64,000 nucleotides of DNA, from positions 2,046,001-2,110,000 of the forward strand of contig NZ_CP045293.1 in NCBI RefSeq assembly GCF_009363075.1. The letters run 5' to 3'. The number at the start of each line of letters is the position of its first letter. Position 1 is the stretch's first letter. Under the pieces are notes generated by a model that ran no database searches, had not been told where the DNA came from, and saw only the letters and a list, made by a program, of their open reading frames with translations. This DNA comes from Paenibacillus guangzhouensis. Lineage in GTDB: Bacteria > Bacillota > Bacilli > Paenibacillales > Paenibacillaceae. Position numbers and translations under genes: made by a program. Shown piece after piece: positions 44,015 through 51,619 of this stretch.

Positions 44015-44527
44015 CCCGATTTGGACAATCTCTTTGCAAAAATCACTGAAAATAAATTAAATACAATATGTAATATGAGCGCAAACAAGATCGATCGTGT
44101 CATCTCCGTCATGGCTCCCAACAAAACCCCTCCCAAAAAAGCAATAATAATAAATTTAATGCTTTGCGCTGATAATTAATACTGCAAGTGACAGATTGCG
44201 AAGAGAATCGCGGAAACAATAACTGGCGTTGATACAGACATATAAAATACTTCTATGATTTGGGATGAGGCAAAAATCTGCTGTAAGTTTGGTAAAATTA
44301 ATCCTCTAAAAATAATTTCCTCGATGATTGGATAAATTAGTAGTCCAAATATCGGTAGTGCCTTTTCATAATTAGTCAGTGTCTTAAAAGAACTAAGATA
44401 ATGATAATCAAAGCCCAAACCAATACAGTATATTTCTCCATTCTTCTTAAATGAGTTTTCTTATTAAAATTTCTACTAATTTATATGAGAATGTCAGCAG
44501 CAAGGAAATGAATAATATTAGATACAT
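43999..44527 (-). pseudogene. CPBP (CAAX-type) intramembrane protease, broken
   Basis: A central frame (44176-44418) encodes PIIEEIIFRGLILPNLQQI, the EExxxR motif of CPBP/Abi proteases, followed by a TAA after CHLQY. Read-through of that stop continues FIIIAFLGGVLLGAM...LFALILHIVFNLFSVIF, the expected remaining helices, ending at 43999. Upstream, ATG at 44527 starts MYLILFISLLLTFSYKLVEI in another frame, and a third frame adds EKYTVLVWALIIIILVLL. At least one frameshift and one nonsense mutation are therefore needed to explain it. Confidence 0.7.
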
Positions 44528-44574
44528 ATAACCCCCTCGAAAATCAAGCATTTCTTAGATTTACGATTACGTTA

Positions 44575-44997
44575 CTACAATCTGCAAACAGTAATCTCAA
44601 TCGGTATATCTTTAAATTCTTCCTTTAATATTTCCTTCACGCGCCCCCATTGCAACTTGTCAAGACCACATCCAATTTCCGGCATTGCCAATTTACTGAT
44701 TGATTCATTCACACATGACTCTTTCATTGATCTTACTGCAGCTGTTAAGGTTTCATATGTTGGCTTATGCCAGTATTTACTCTTTGTAATTAAATTAAAT
44801 ACTCTATCTACCTTATAGCATTTTCCAACTTCTAACTCATTTTTTGTCGCCCTTTCCTGCAGCGAAGACAACTTAAACTTCTTTCGAAAAAGTACTGCTA
44901 TTCCAGCTCCCATTTTAGCATCAGCAGAAATGCAATGAGCTAAAAAATAGTCTTCTGGCATTGTAAATAAATCTTTCTTAATTTCTATCAATTCCAT
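44575..44997 (-). CDS. Macro-domain protein (TARG1/ADP-ribosyl hydrolase-like)
   Basis: A 140-residue macrodomain: LFTMPEDYFLAHCISADAKMGAGIAVLFRKKF is the ADP-ribose-binding N-terminal region of the TARG1/Tarcg1-like group, and SKLAMPEIGCGLDKLQWGRV the distal loop. Such proteins remove ADP-ribose from proteins or nucleic acids or bind its derivatives. ATG at 44997 has GGAG 8 nt upstream. It is alone between boundary repeats R1 and R2 with the CPBP remnant; no ADP-ribosyltransferase toxin such as DarT is adjacent. Confidence 0.85.
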   Translation of the reverse strand: MELIEIKKDLFTMPEDYFLAHCISADAKMGAGIAVLFRKKFKLSSLQERATKNELEVGKCYKVDRVFNLITKSKYWHKPTYETLTAAVRSMKESCVNESISKLAMPEIGCGLDKLQWGRVKEILKEEFKDIPIEITVCRL

Positions 44998-45033
44998 AGA
45001 TTTCACTCCACTGTTATTGTTTTAAGGGATTCC

Positions 45034-45075
45034 GTGTAACGTCTCAGTATTCACGACGGCGAAAACCTTAAGAAT
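45034..45075 (-). repeat. Boundary repeat copy R2
   Basis: TAACGT (45037-45042), GTATTCACG (45047-45055) and, about 27 bp after the first block, ACCTTAAG...GCTT reproduce the layout of R4. It lies between the macro-domain gene and the alpha/beta hydrolase gene. Similarity to the other copies is partial. Confidence 0.5.
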
Positions 45076-45169
45076 GCTTATTCGGAACATACGTTCTTAT
45101 TCATATTATACTACTATTTTCCATAAAGTTAAGCTAAATTTTAAAAAAACATCTATTTTTATTTCAATA

Positions 45170-45790
45170 TCACTTTCCACTTAGAAAATCCATATATATT
45201 CGTACAAGTGAACTTAGAATCTCTACACTTTCAATAACATCTTTGGTTTCCAATGCATGATTTGCATTAGGAATTTCTATTACTCTTCTGTTATTCGTTA
45301 CAATGATTTGACTTTCCAGCTCTTTATTAAACACTTCATCCTTTGTTCCGTAAATCACTAGTCCGTCGGATTTGTTAATATAATCAATTGTGCCTTTGAT
45401 CGGTGTCAAGTAGATATGTTTTATCGGAATACCCAATTTCTGATGAACTTCCCCAGCTACTATTGTCCCTATACTCTTGCTAATAAATATGACCTGATCA
45501 TATTTATTAATTATTCTGTGAATTGATTCTTTACTTTCTTCTATTACAATGGGAAGGTCAATGATATCTAAATCAGTTCTTCCTGCTTGATAGCCGTACT
45601 CTAGAACCATTAAATCAAAGCCACTTTGAATTGCGGAAATTCCAGCATAATGTAAAATTGGTTTGTCACACGGATAATTTTTTCCTGGAAATAAAACAAC
45701 TAGTTTTGAATTTTCCTCTTGAATTTGATAATGCCTTTGTTTCATTTCCGTTTTCCAAAATGAAGGCACCGTTACAGTATCTAATTTCAT
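45170..45790 (-). CDS. Alpha/beta hydrolase
   Basis: A 206-residue compact alpha/beta hydrolase. LVVLFPGKNYPCDKPIL follows the first strand, the nucleophile elbow is FISKSIGTIVAGE (serine in KSIG, a variant of GxSxG), the acid is in LVIYGTKDEVF and the histidine in PNANHALE. GGATG precedes the ATG. No signal peptide. It lies 64 bp after the NUDIX gene. Substrate unknown. Confidence 0.78.
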   Translation of the reverse strand: MKLDTVTVPSFWKTEMKQRHYQIQEENSKLVVLFPGKNYPCDKPILHYAGISAIQSGFDLMVLEYGYQAGRTDLDIIDLPIVIEESKESIHRIINKYDQVIFISKSIGTIVAGEVHQKLGIPIKHIYLTPIKGTIDYINKSDGLVIYGTKDEVFNKELESQIIVTNNRRVIEIPNANHALETKDVIESVEILSSLVRIYMDFLSGK

Positions 45791-45854
45791 AGTTTTTCAT
45801 CCTTTCATCCTTATCGTGACGGGACCATCAGACTTGTAACTACTTCAAATTAAC

Positions 45855-46355
45855 CTAAAAAATTATTGGATCTTTTAGTTCCGACCATTGCATTTTAGGG
45901 TTTTCATCTTGATCGATTGTTATAGTTCCGATCATTATTTCAGTTTTATTTATATTGTTTTGATAATGCTCTAACATGAATTCTATTATCTTTGATGTAT
46001 GTAGTTCTTTTAGCTCCTCTATATCCTTCCAATACAACTCGCCTTCGTCCGAAGTTACATATTGTGTTCTTATTGTTTTTCCAAAATATACGAATTGTTG
46101 TCTGATTTCATCATGCTTTATTCGAATTAAGATATATCTTAGTTTTAACTCATTGATTTCAGTAGCCTTTATTCCTGATTCTTCATAAATCTCTCTGAAA
46201 CAAGCCTTTATTGGATAGTTCAATTCATCAGATTCCATATGCCCGCCCAATCCAGTCCAAAAGGGTTGGTTCGTTAACTTACTCGATTCTTTCTTCATAA
46301 GAAGAACTTTGTCTTCATTAAAAAGAAAGGCAGTTGACATTTGCCGTATTTCCAT
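45855..46355 (-). CDS. NUDIX hydrolase
   Basis: About 166 residues. The Nudix box is readable as GHMESDELNYPIKACFREI followed by YEESGI, with the expected spacing of Gly, Glu, REIxEE and Gly. NUDIX enzymes hydrolyse nucleoside diphosphate-linked substrates. Several ATGs cluster at the start (46364, 46361, 46355); 46355 is preferred for spacing from AAGGATG. It lies just inside boundary repeat R3 and shares only the fold with the second NUDIX protein at 46491, so they are not a recent duplication. Confidence 0.85.
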   Translation of the reverse strand: MEIRQMSTAFLFNEDKVLLMKKESSKLTNQPFWTGLGGHMESDELNYPIKACFREIYEESGIKATEINELKLRYILIRIKHDEIRQQFVYFGKTIRTQYVTSDEGELYWKDIEELKELHTSKIIEFMLEHYQNNINKTEIMIGTITIDQDENPKMQWSELKDPIIF

Positions 46356-46400
46356 CCTCATCATCCTTATGTTAGTAGGTTAAGTACAGATTCGTACATC

Positions 46401-46480
46401 TTTCTGTTAACGTTCATGTCTCTACGAATCCAAGAGGCTTGAGGCTCGTACGCGTCGAGTCCGACGGAGTTAGCCTTGCA
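46401..46480 (-). repeat. Boundary repeat copy R3
   Basis: GTTAACGTT (46406-46414), a TnCACG-like block (CTCTACG), and AGGCTTGAGGCT (46435-46446) align with R4; the TAACG to AGGCTT spacing is 27 bp in both. The part after it (AGTTAGCCTT) can pair back with AGGCTTGAGGCT to form a hairpin. It lies between the two NUDIX genes. Confidence 0.6.
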
Positions 46481-46490
46481 ATATTCTAAT

Positions 46491-46949
46491 TCAGGTTCTT
46501 AGTATGGATTTTCTATCATTCTTTAAATCTTCAATTAAAGGCCTCTGTACAGTACTTATATCTTCAACTTTAATTTCTTCTATCGATTTAAACTCCAACT
46601 GTAATGACTCTTGCTCTTTATCTGCATAAATAAGTGTTTTATTATCTTTAGCAATTCTTCCTGTTAAGTCCGCTTTTGCATTAAATATAAACATAACAAA
46701 CACAACTTCGTTTCCATCTGGATACTTATATTTCATCCGTGAACCGCTATATACAGTATGAAGTTCATAATGTGTTACTACCAAACCTGTCTCCTCATGA
46801 ATCTCTCGAATCATCGTCTCTTCAATAGATTCACCTGCATTCATACCGCCACCAGGAAGCCCCCAGTCACCATAATCAGATCTTCGCTGTAACAATATCC
46901 TACCTTGATCGTCTCGTATGATTGCACCGCCAGTTACTAATATTTTCAT
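46491..46949 (-). CDS. NUDIX hydrolase
   Basis: A 152-residue protein with the Nudix box GGGMNAGESIEETMIREIHE followed by ETG. The N-terminal VTGGAIIRDDQGRILLQRR and WGLPGGG are typical of MutT-like and ADP-ribose-type members. GAGAGG precedes the ATG. It is the only gene between repeats R3 and R4, i.e. a one-gene cassette by layout. Substrate cannot be predicted. Confidence 0.88.
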   Translation of the reverse strand: MKILVTGGAIIRDDQGRILLQRRSDYGDWGLPGGGMNAGESIEETMIREIHEETGLVVTHYELHTVYSGSRMKYKYPDGNEVVFVMFIFNAKADLTGRIAKDNKTLIYADKEQESLQLEFKSIEEIKVEDISTVQRPLIEDLKNDRKSILRT

Positions 46950-46993
46950 CTTGATTAACCTCTCTGCTATATCTTTATTTTACTCTTTACGTT

Positions 46994-47110
46994 AGTTTCA
47001 GCTAACGTTATTGTATTCACGTAACTAAAAGGCTTAAGGCTTCGAAGGAGCCTGCTGCGCTTGCGCAAGTATCCTCGCAGGGTTGTCCGCCTATGCGCTG
47101 TAACTGCCTT
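46994..47110 (-). repeat. Boundary repeat copy R4 (longest)
   Basis: It begins GTTAGTTTCAGCTAACG, which can fold on itself, continues TTATTGTATTCACG and AGGCTTAAGGC, and then a GC-rich hairpin-prone stretch with TGCGCTTGCGCA before CTGTAACTGCCTT. Outer AAGGC and GCCTT are complementary. Blocks of it recur in R1, R2 and R3, all in the same orientation and between genes. Confidence 0.6.
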
Positions 47111-47130
47111 CTATGACTTACTAACAAAAA

Positions 47131-47910
47131 TCAAGATATATACAAATCGGGTTTTTCGATCACCAACCCATATTTCAATTTTGACAATGTCAAAAGTCGA
47201 TCATAGATAGCTTTGGTTTCCTTGCTACTTCTAAGTGTTAGATGTTCAACGTTAATAAGGCTTAAGACAGGCGTCATATCCTTACTTTTTAGCCTTGCAG
47301 TTAGAAACCTAAAAAACCTCAATTGCGGCATGTTGTTCAAAAAATCCAATGTATCTACATGAATGTATTGTGGGCCAAGTCCATCGCCCTCAATCGAAAG
47401 GCTTTCCAATTTACTAAGGTTTGCTAACGCACCGTAATCATTGATTTTTTGGAAATTCTCAATAGAGAGGGCAACAAGATTTGATAACGATGCGATGGGG
47501 GCAATACTTTGCACACTTGCACCTGACCCGATATGTAGAAATTCAAGGCTTTGAAGGTTTTCGAGCCTTGATATGTCAGGGTATACTCCCCATTTTATCG
47601 ACAGTTTTTTCAGTCTTTTTTGTGCACAAACAGCATTAAATAATTCTTGTGGCATTCGTGTGCCAAATGACAATTCTTCAAAAGCCGTAGGACTTTCAAA
47701 TAGAAAATTGCACCACTCCTGCAAAACACGTTTTTTCTCTTTTTGTGTTTTGTATTGCGGTGTAAAGCTATCCCCAAGCTGAGTGCAGTTTATTGTCAGT
47801 ATCGTTTCTCCCTGATATTGTGATACCTCTATAACAGATTTCGGTTGTGACTCATCCCTATGGTAATAGTCAAAGCCGTATTTAATTTGTCTTTCAGTAA
47901 GTACTGGCAT
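47131..47910 (-). CDS. Leucine-rich-repeat protein
   Basis: A 259-residue soluble protein with about five LRR units in its second half (LENLQSLEFLHIGS, LSNLVALSIENFQKIN, LSKLESLSIEGDG, MPQLRFFRFL, INVEHLTLRSS). No signal peptide, so probably cytoplasmic. The N-terminal ~90 residues are not recognised. AAAGGGAG lies 8 nt before the ATG. LRR proteins mediate protein binding; a specific role is unknown. Last member of the AT-rich accessory array. Confidence 0.72.
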   Translation of the reverse strand: MPVLTERQIKYGFDYYHRDESQPKSVIEVSQYQGETILTINCTQLGDSFTPQYKTQKEKKRVLQEWCNFLFESPTAFEELSFGTRMPQELFNAVCAQKRLKKLSIKWGVYPDISRLENLQSLEFLHIGSGASVQSIAPIASLSNLVALSIENFQKINDYGALANLSKLESLSIEGDGLGPQYIHVDTLDFLNNMPQLRFFRFLTARLKSKDMTPVLSLINVEHLTLRSSKETKAIYDRLLTLSKLKYGLVIEKPDLYIS

Positions 47911-48185
47911 AAGATATTTCTCCCTTTCTAAGTTTGTATACCAAATTCGCTTTACTTACAAACATTGTTGGGTCCGCGAACCCACGCTCTAGCACATTTT
48001 ACCACATTATATTAATCCTGGTTATTGCTATTGTCTGACCCCATTGACTTCTTTTTCGCATCAACCAACTGTTCACTGACCACTCGCCATTATGTAACCC
48101 AGACACAACTACTTCCTTACAAAACGAACAGGCCACCCCACCAAGGCAACCTGTTCGCTCTTTCTTCATATCCAATTCTCCAGCG

Positions 48186-48429
48186 CTATCGAATGGACTT
48201 ATATAGAACCTTTCTCTCCTTGGGCAGTTTGGCATATTTCTCTTGATAGAGTTGAAGAATCCTCCCTGCACCCATCTTTGCAAGTTCCTCCTGAAAGTCA
48301 TCCCAATCCTTCTCCATTCCGAGTTCCCCGGTGACGAATTGGATACTTTTGTCTCCAAATGGATTGGATGTAGCGATTGGACCGCTTCGCTTGAGCTTCG
48401 CCTACGGCTGTGGTCGATGGTTTCCTCAT
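48186..48429 (-). pseudogene. Remnant of an ABC sugar importer (solute-binding protein C-terminus)
   Basis: AAAGGAGGTGAATTTC followed by ATG (48429) opens MRKPSTTAVGEAQAKRS, which looks like the start of a CUT1 permease. Shortly after, another frame reads DKSIQFVTGELGMEKDWDDF and ELAKMGAGRILQLYQEKYA, ending at 48186; this is the typical C-terminus of an LplA-like extracellular solute-binding protein. The two pieces suggest an internal deletion through an importer operon. The family calls are from recognition. Confidence 0.5.
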
Positions 48430-48608
48430 GAAATTCACCTCCTTTTTCGAATTGATTGTGACTTGAATCATACACAAGATATATGACAACGCTTCCAATG
48501 GCAATGGATAAAAGATTAGAACCTATATAAAATGTTAGATTTGCGTATATACAATATATTAGCCGGGTTAGTTAATAGCTGGTAGCATAGGCTTTCTTCA
48601 GCCAATGT

Positions 48609-48640
48609 CAAAAGGCTGCCCTTCTCAGGACAGCCTTTTT
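48609..48640. terminator. Intrinsic terminator of the TetR gene
   Basis: AAAAGGCTG and CAGCCTTTTT form a stem with inner GC pairs, ~20 bp after the TetR stop codon; T-runs exist on both strands. Confidence 0.8.
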
Positions 48641-48661
48641 CGTGCTATACATTCAAGCTAT

Positions 48662-49261
48662 TTATTCTACCATCGTACTATCACAATAATCATGCATCAT
48701 CTGAACCTTCATCTCTTCCACCGGGAAATCACCTGGATAGGTCGTCATCATTAACATCGCGCCTTGAAGCGCAGCAGAGAATTGGAGTGATCTCATGCGA
48801 GGCGACGGCACCCCTAACTGCTTGAAAATCTTGACTTGCACTTCGAACTGCTTACGTGACTCTTCATTCAATTGCGAACTATACGTTGCAAGAACGTGAT
48901 CATCTTCCGGCTGGGTTTGCAAGTTCAAGAAGAATCGGTAAATGTCTGGACGAGCACTTACATTATCGATGGCTCCAGCAACAATATATCGAAGCTGGTC
49001 AGCAGGCGTCTGTTGCTCCAAGGCTGTCTTCATCACTTCTGTCACTTCTCCAATTCGAACCTGAACCATAGCGGCCAATAGCTCTTCTTTTCCTTTGTAG
49101 TAATTATATAAGAGTCCTTTCGATATCTGAGCTAACTTGGCAACATCATCGATCGACGTGGCATGATAACCTTTCTTCACGAACAACGTCATTGCTGCCG
49201 CATGAATTTTCTCCTTCGCAGCTTGACGAATGCGCTCATTTTCTTCCGGGGTACGTGGCAC
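48662..49261 (-). CDS. TetR/AcrR-family transcriptional regulator
   Basis: The 199-residue protein has a TetR helix-turn-helix near residues 15-60 (AAMTLFVKKGYHATSIDDVA, ISKGLLYNYYKGKEEL) and an all-helical ligand-binding domain. The GTG start lies within the end of the upstream alpha/beta hydrolase gene (26-bp overlap), so both are co-translated. Three spaced 15-bp direct repeats upstream of the operon are candidate operators for autoregulation. Confidence 0.92.
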   Translation of the reverse strand: MPRTPEENERIRQAAKEKIHAAAMTLFVKKGYHATSIDDVAKLAQISKGLLYNYYKGKEELLAAMVQVRIGEVTEVMKTALEQQTPADQLRYIVAGAIDNVSARPDIYRFFLNLQTQPEDDHVLATYSSQLNEESRKQFEVQVKIFKQLGVPSPRMRSLQFSAALQGAMLMMTTYPGDFPVEEMKVQMMHDYCDSTMVE

Positions 49262-50018
49262 GGCTATATTCTTCCTCCATAAATTCAGTGATATGTCGGC
49301 ATAGTTCTTCAGGGTGTGTTAACATTGGCATGTTGTCTGCATCTTCCATTTCAATAAAACGAATATCCGGAACCGCTTGAAAATATTCCGCGATGCGCTG
49401 TTGATCGGCTGCATCTTTCTTGCCTATGATATAACAAGTTGAAGCGGCTAGCTCATGTAGTCGCTCAATCGCTGGCGGCTGCGGCCATACGGATTCCCAC
49501 GATCCCCATTTCATCATTTGGGATAAGTTATGTTTCAACATTTGCTCCATCAGATCACGTTCAGGGGTAGTCATGACAACACGATACGAGCAGGCTTTTA
49601 ATGAGATCTCCATCATCGCATCGACATTCGGGAAGACGGCCTGGGTCTCCTGCATCCGCTCAGCCAGTGCCTCGCTAGGAACATAGCCTGATAATTCTGA
49701 TCCAATCAACACAAGTTTATGCACGAGTGATGGATACGTCAAGGCAAAGTCGGTCGCGATCCGTCCACCGATCGAATGGCCAATAATCGTGGCTTGCTCT
49801 AACTGGAGATGGTCGAACAACTCGCGCAGATCTTCAACATAGTTCGCCGGCTCCGTCGGAGAAGGCGATTTCCCGCAGCCCCTCCCATCAAATGCAATGA
49901 CTTTGTAGTGCTTCGCTAGCATCGGCGCTGCATACATCCATTCCCTTACATCTGAACCTCCACTGTGTACGAGTACAACGGGTTTCCCTTCACCTGATAC
50001 CTCCACATGCAAATCCAT
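49236..50018 (-). CDS. Alpha/beta-fold hydrolase co-transcribed with TetR
   Basis: A 260-residue protein with oxyanion strand VVLVHSGGSDVREW, the FDGRGCGKSP turn and nucleophile elbow IIGHSIGGRIA (Ser). The acid is expected in CYIIGKKDAADQQRI. Where the catalytic His normally sits (GAGHxPxLExPEEF) this protein has EDADNMPMLTHPEEL, so His appears replaced by Asn; the nearby His of THPEE might substitute. ATG at 50018 has GGGAGGG 8 nt upstream. It heads a two-gene operon with the TetR regulator. Substrate unknown. Confidence 0.85.
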   Translation of the reverse strand: MDLHVEVSGEGKPVVLVHSGGSDVREWMYAAPMLAKHYKVIAFDGRGCGKSPSPTEPANYVEDLRELFDHLQLEQATIIGHSIGGRIATDFALTYPSLVHKLVLIGSELSGYVPSEALAERMQETQAVFPNVDAMMEISLKACSYRVVMTTPERDLMEQMLKHNLSQMMKWGSWESVWPQPPAIERLHELAASTCYIIGKKDAADQQRIAEYFQAVPDIRFIEMEDADNMPMLTHPEELCRHITEFMEEEYSRATYPGRK

Positions 50019-50043
50019 GAACAAATCCCTCCCGTGTATGGCG

Positions 50044-50165
50044 TCATATTTACTGAGAAATAATATGTCAAAAACGTCGATATATCAAGGTCTGGTTTCA
50101 TAATTAGTGAGAAGATTAATGAGGACATTTCTTCAATACAATCATAATTTTCATAATTATTGAGA
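50044..50165. repeat. Three 15-bp direct repeats upstream of the hydrolase-TetR operon
   Basis: TCATATTTACTGAGA (50044-50058), TCATAATTAGTGAGA (50098-50112) and TCATAATTATTGAGA (50151-50165) differ at only two positions in total and start 54 and 53 bp apart, about five helical turns. The spacing and position suggest cooperative operators, most simply for the co-transcribed TetR protein. Confidence 0.65.
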
Positions 50166-50246
50166 CAATCCGCATTCATAAAATGTATACGATATACATT
50201 AAAATGCATAACACCAGTAATCCTACATAATTTTCATTACTGTCAG

Positions 50247-50300
50247 CAAAATAAAACACCGTAATAACTTATAAATAAGTTACCACGGTGTTTTATTTTG
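50247..50300. terminator. 26-bp near-perfect inverted repeat
   Basis: The arms 50247-50272 and 50275-50300 are complementary except at two positions (GG versus AA inside the stem). The stem includes AAAACACCGT/ACGGTGTTTT and ends with T/A-rich runs, so it could terminate transcription from both sides. It separates the hydrolase-TetR operon from the AT-rich TniQ region and is unusually long for a terminator. Confidence 0.65.
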
Positions 50301-50387
50301 TAAATTATTAATCTACAAATATATTAACTAGTATTTTGGTTATGTCTCATAAACGCTCTTCATTTTTGTTTAATACTAAATAAGGGC

Positions 50388-50555
50388 TTATAAATTAACG
50401 TTACTAGGAGTAAGTTCGAAAATATTTAGTATATTTAAACCAACTATGGATAGCGAAGAAATATCTAATACACAGCTAATATTTTGTCGTTGACATTTTT
50501 CATCATAGAAATCAAGTACAAAAACCTCAGTTACATTATTTCGTTTAATATCCAT
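50388..50555 (-). CDS. 55-residue protein at the distal end of the TniQ-associated genes
   Basis: ATG at 50555 opens a 55-codon frame (begins MDIKRNNVTEVFVLDFYDEK) with AGGAG 9 nt upstream. The protein is small, soluble and not recognised. It lies about 260 bp beyond the 268-residue gene in the same orientation, within the same very AT-rich block. Support is the good ribosome binding site and uninterrupted frame. Confidence 0.5.
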   Translation of the reverse strand: MDIKRNNVTEVFVLDFYDEKCQRQNISCVLDISSLSIVGLNILNIFELTPSNVNL

Positions 50556-50812
50556 CTAATCCCACTCCTAACTTAATTATATTTTTATTATGTTCAAAAT
50601 TTTATTATTCTATACATCAGATTAGCGATAAAGACTTATGATTATCAAGTTTATCTTCTCGAGTTGATTTCGTTTACTCACTCGACTCATTAATTCGCAG
50701 GGTTTCTTCCTGTAGTTAACTTGTTTTAAACTCCACTACATTATTAACCATCCTGCCAGTTTAATGAATGGTAGCAGTTATTTGTTTTTTATTGATTTAT
50801 AGTATCCCATCA

Positions 50813-51619
50813 TTAACTTAGGCCTTGCCATTCTCTTATTCTAGAATAAAAATAATCTCTCATTGCTTTTTCTTTTTGTATTGTCATAAGTATGTATCTT
50901 TTTTGCACATCAACTACTCTTCTTATACCATTGAGTTCTTGTTTCTTTATAAAACCTTTCGCCCTAATTTCATCCAAACTGTCTAAATTAATACGGGCAC
51001 ATTTAAATATTGTCTTCTCATTAAAAAGTTCAAGAACATTATCTGTTCTATAATTTAGGGGACTTTCCAACAATGAAAATGTACCAAACTCAAAAGTAAA
51101 TCTTTTTGATGTTTCTAACTCTAAAGAGACAACAGCCCTTAACTTTTCGCTTTGCCATATATTATTTAATTGCACAAATCTATTATTACTTTCTTTCCAC
51201 ATAGCAACTTTATCAAATAAACTTATCTCATCAACCTTAAATTTAAACAATGGGATATTTTCAGTCTTTTTAAAAAGATTACTTGGTGTAAAACGCAAGT
51301 ATCTTTTTCTTTGAGATGGAATATTTGCTAGTGCTCCTAATTCCATCTCAGATAGAACATTGTTTTTTATAAATGTAACAAGCGGTAGTAACCCCACATT
51401 GTATAGCAACTCGTTTAATTCTTCATGATTGTAATCATAAACCTTATAGATTTTAAACTCTCCAACAACACCTAATTCAGTCCATACAATGCGTTTTAGG
51501 TCTAGACTTTCTTGCTCTTCTCGAATTAAGCTTTTTAATATACGTAACCTTTCTTCTTCCTGTTTAAGATCCATATATGAACCATCTAAAATAAAACTCT
51601 TTATGTTGTCTAGGCTCAA
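50813..51619 (-). CDS. Unknown protein encoded directly after TniQ
   Basis: A 268-residue, charged, soluble protein I cannot place in a family. The N-terminal ~60 residues are helical and Glu/Lys-rich, a central region contains KNNVLSEMELGALANIPSQR, and the C-terminus is basic (VDVQKRYILMTIQKEKAMRD). It begins with TTG immediately after the TAA of the decayed TniQ frame, with AAGGG 9 nt upstream, so its translation is coupled to that gene. Position suggests a transposon-associated accessory or cargo protein. The frame itself is intact, in contrast to the TniQ tail. Confidence 0.6.
   Translation of the reverse strand: MSLDNIKSFILDGSYMDLKQEEERLRILKSLIREEQESLDLKRIVWTELGVVGEFKIYKVYDYNHEELNELLYNVGLLPLVTFIKNNVLSEMELGALANIPSQRKRYLRFTPSNLFKKTENIPLFKFKVDEISLFDKVAMWKESNNRFVQLNNIWQSEKLRAVVSLELETSKRFTFEFGTFSLLESPLNYRTDNVLELFNEKTIFKCARINLDSLDEIRAKGFIKKQELNGIRRVVDVQKRYILMTIQKEKAMRDYFYSRIREWQGLS

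Noticed and set aside
44575-44997. DarTG-like toxin-antitoxin system
   Set aside because: The macro-domain gene has no adjacent ADP-ribosyltransferase; its neighbours are a CPBP remnant and a hydrolase.
43986-47110. Classical integron attC sites
   Set aside because: The boundary repeats lack convincing RYYYAAC/GTTRRRY core pairs and no integrase gene is in the window, so I describe them as repeats of unknown mechanism.
47999-48475. 158-codon minus-strand frame
   Set aside because: The overlapping frame contains a clear solute-binding-protein C-terminus; this frame shows no family features.
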